Part shown: piece by piece, positions 5,934 through 6,846 of the stretch
How positions within the stretch are numbered: position 1 is the first letter of the stretch
Layout: every line of letters begins with the position of its first letter
Assembly (NCBI GenBank): GCA_002435305.1
Contig: DJMH01000016.1
Span: forward strand, 1-6,846
Length of the DNA stretch: 6,846 nt
Reading direction: 5' to 3'
Source of the DNA: Dehalococcoidia bacterium UBA6495
GTDB taxonomy: Bacteria > Chloroflexota > Dehalococcoidia > Lucifugimonadales > UBA826
The notes under the pieces: generated by a model
Told to the model about the DNA's origin: nothing
What the model saw: only the letters and a program-made list of their open reading frames with translations
Databases searched by the model: none
Made by a program: the position numbers and the translations under genes

Positions 5934-6846
5934 TGTTTCTCTTCCTTGCTAGACGATTGTTTCAAGCCGTGCTTATTTTGCTAGGAGTGTCAATGATTAC
6001 ATATGGTCTTCTATTTCTCATCCCGGCGGATCCTGTGCGAATGATTGCTGGCAGAAGCGCAACAGCTGAAACGGTTGCATCAATACGAGCGCAACTAGGT
6101 CTAGACCAGCCAGTGCCCATACAGTATTTGCGTTATTTAGGTAGCCTATTGCAGGGAGACCTTGGTCGGTCTTATGTTCAGAAAGCGGAGGTCAGTGAAC
6201 TTATCGTCAGTCGATTACCCGCAACCCTGCAACTCATGTTTGCTGCCATATTCTTTCAACTACTCATCGGTTTACCAGCAGGTATTATTGCTTCAGTCAG
6301 GAGAAATAGAAAATCTGACCGAATATTAATGATATTAAGTTTTATCGGAGTGTCTGCACCTCAATTTGTAGTTGGTCTCTTATTGCTTTATTTTTTTGCA
6401 TATGTATTAGGGATATTTCCATTGGGTGGTTATGGCACGATTGCTCATATAGTACTCCCAGCCCTTACTCTCGGGATAACTATAGCTGGATGGTATTCAC
6501 GCATGATCCGATCAAGCATGGTGAATGTATTACGGAAGGATTATATTCGCACAGCCCGGGCAAAAGGGGTTCGTGAAACTCGAGTTGTATTAGTTCATGC
6601 ATTACGCAATGCAATTCTACCGATCATCGCCATGATCGGAATCGACATCGGTCTTTACATGCAAGGCGTTGTGGTTGTTGAATCAGTGTTCGGTTGGCCT
6701 GGTATAGGTCAGCTGGCATGGCTTGCGATTCAACGCCTAGACATTCCAATAATCTTGGGAGTCACACTGGTTGCTGCAGTTGGTATCGTGGTAGGCAATT
6801 TATTGGCAGATATAGTTACCTCAATTGTCGATCCTAGAGTACGCAG
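5933..6846 (+). CDS. dppB: Peptide-type ABC importer permease DppB (3' end cut by window)
   Basis: Second inner-membrane permease subunit. I translated 304 codons from the ATG at 5933 without meeting a stop; the last residues visible are IVDPRVR (298-304), a normal C-terminal ending for this family, so probably only a few residues are missing. The N-terminus MFLFLARRLFQAVLILLGVS (1-20) leads into the first membrane span, followed by FLIPADPVRMIAG (28-40) and RAQLGLDQPVPIQYLRYL (52-69), both hallmarks of DppB/OppB. Spans lie near 100-120, 132-160, 172-190, 228-252 and 274-296. The coupling loop is YIRTARAKGVRETRVVLVHA (204-223), followed by LRNAILP (224-230). ESVFGWPGIGQL (250-261) is a strong family motif. 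It starts in a TGATG overlap with dppC behind a good ribosome binding site. Placing B after C reverses the usual order. Confidence 0.93.
   Translation, partial: MFLFLARRLFQAVLILLGVSMITYGLLFLIPADPVRMIAGRSATAETVASIRAQLGLDQPVPIQYLRYLGSLLQGDLGRSYVQKAEVSELIVSRLPATLQLMFAAIFFQLLIGLPAGIIASVRRNRKSDRILMILSFIGVSAPQFVVGLLLLYFFAYVLGIFPLGGYGTIAHIVLPALTLGITIAGWYSRMIRSSMVNVLRKDYIRTARAKGVRETRVVLVHALRNAILPIIAMIGIDIGLYMQGVVVVESVFGWPGIGQLAWLAIQRLDIPIILGVTLVAAVGIVVGNLLADIVTSIVDPRVR

Noticed and set aside
1..6846. Search for CRISPR arrays, tRNA or rRNA genes, insertion sequences and toxin-antitoxin or defence genes
   Set aside because: I saw no regularly spaced repeats, tRNA-like cloverleaf, transposase or defence domain; the whole window is explained by one transporter operon and its short gaps.

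Overview
The window is one nearly complete operon, all on the + strand, for a dipeptide/oligopeptide-type ABC importer (Dpp/Opp family) with an acetamidase/formamidase gene built into it. The organism cannot be named from the sequence. The binding protein has a classical Sec signal peptide ending in AHA with no lipobox cysteine, which points to a Gram-negative bacterium with a periplasm. Base composition looks moderate by eye, with AT-rich gaps between genes. The Dpp/Opp and FmdA-type proteins would fit a proteobacterium or similar lineage, but that is only an inference.

Layout: positions 1-291 are an AT-rich upstream region with a near-consensus sigma70-type promoter (TTGACA, 17 bp, TACAAT at 168-196) and a strong ribosome binding site. 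Next come a family 5 solute-binding protein (292-1911), an acetamidase/formamidase family amidohydrolase (1901-2839, overlapping the end of the binding-protein gene), and two ATPase subunits, DppD-like (2866-3855) and DppF-like (3852-4808), joined by an ATGA overlap. A 273-base gap without a convincing gene follows (4809-5081) and holds a possible extended -10 promoter. After it come permeases DppC-like (5082-5933) and DppB-like (5933 to the right edge), joined by a TGATG overlap. DppB runs off the window with probably only its last few codons missing.

How it works: the periplasmic protein captures a small solute, DppB and DppC form the membrane channel, and DppD and DppF hydrolyse ATP to drive import. 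The amidohydrolase, which has no signal peptide, would act in the cytoplasm. Its place between the binding-protein and ATPase genes suggests that the imported compound carries, or is broken down to, a carboxamide whose ammonia is released. That link is inferred from gene order only.

Nothing here looks like a wholly new system. The points worth a second look are the embedded amidase, the unusual gene order (ATPases before permeases, C before B), the internal gap with a possible second promoter, and a perfect 12-bp palindrome before dppD.
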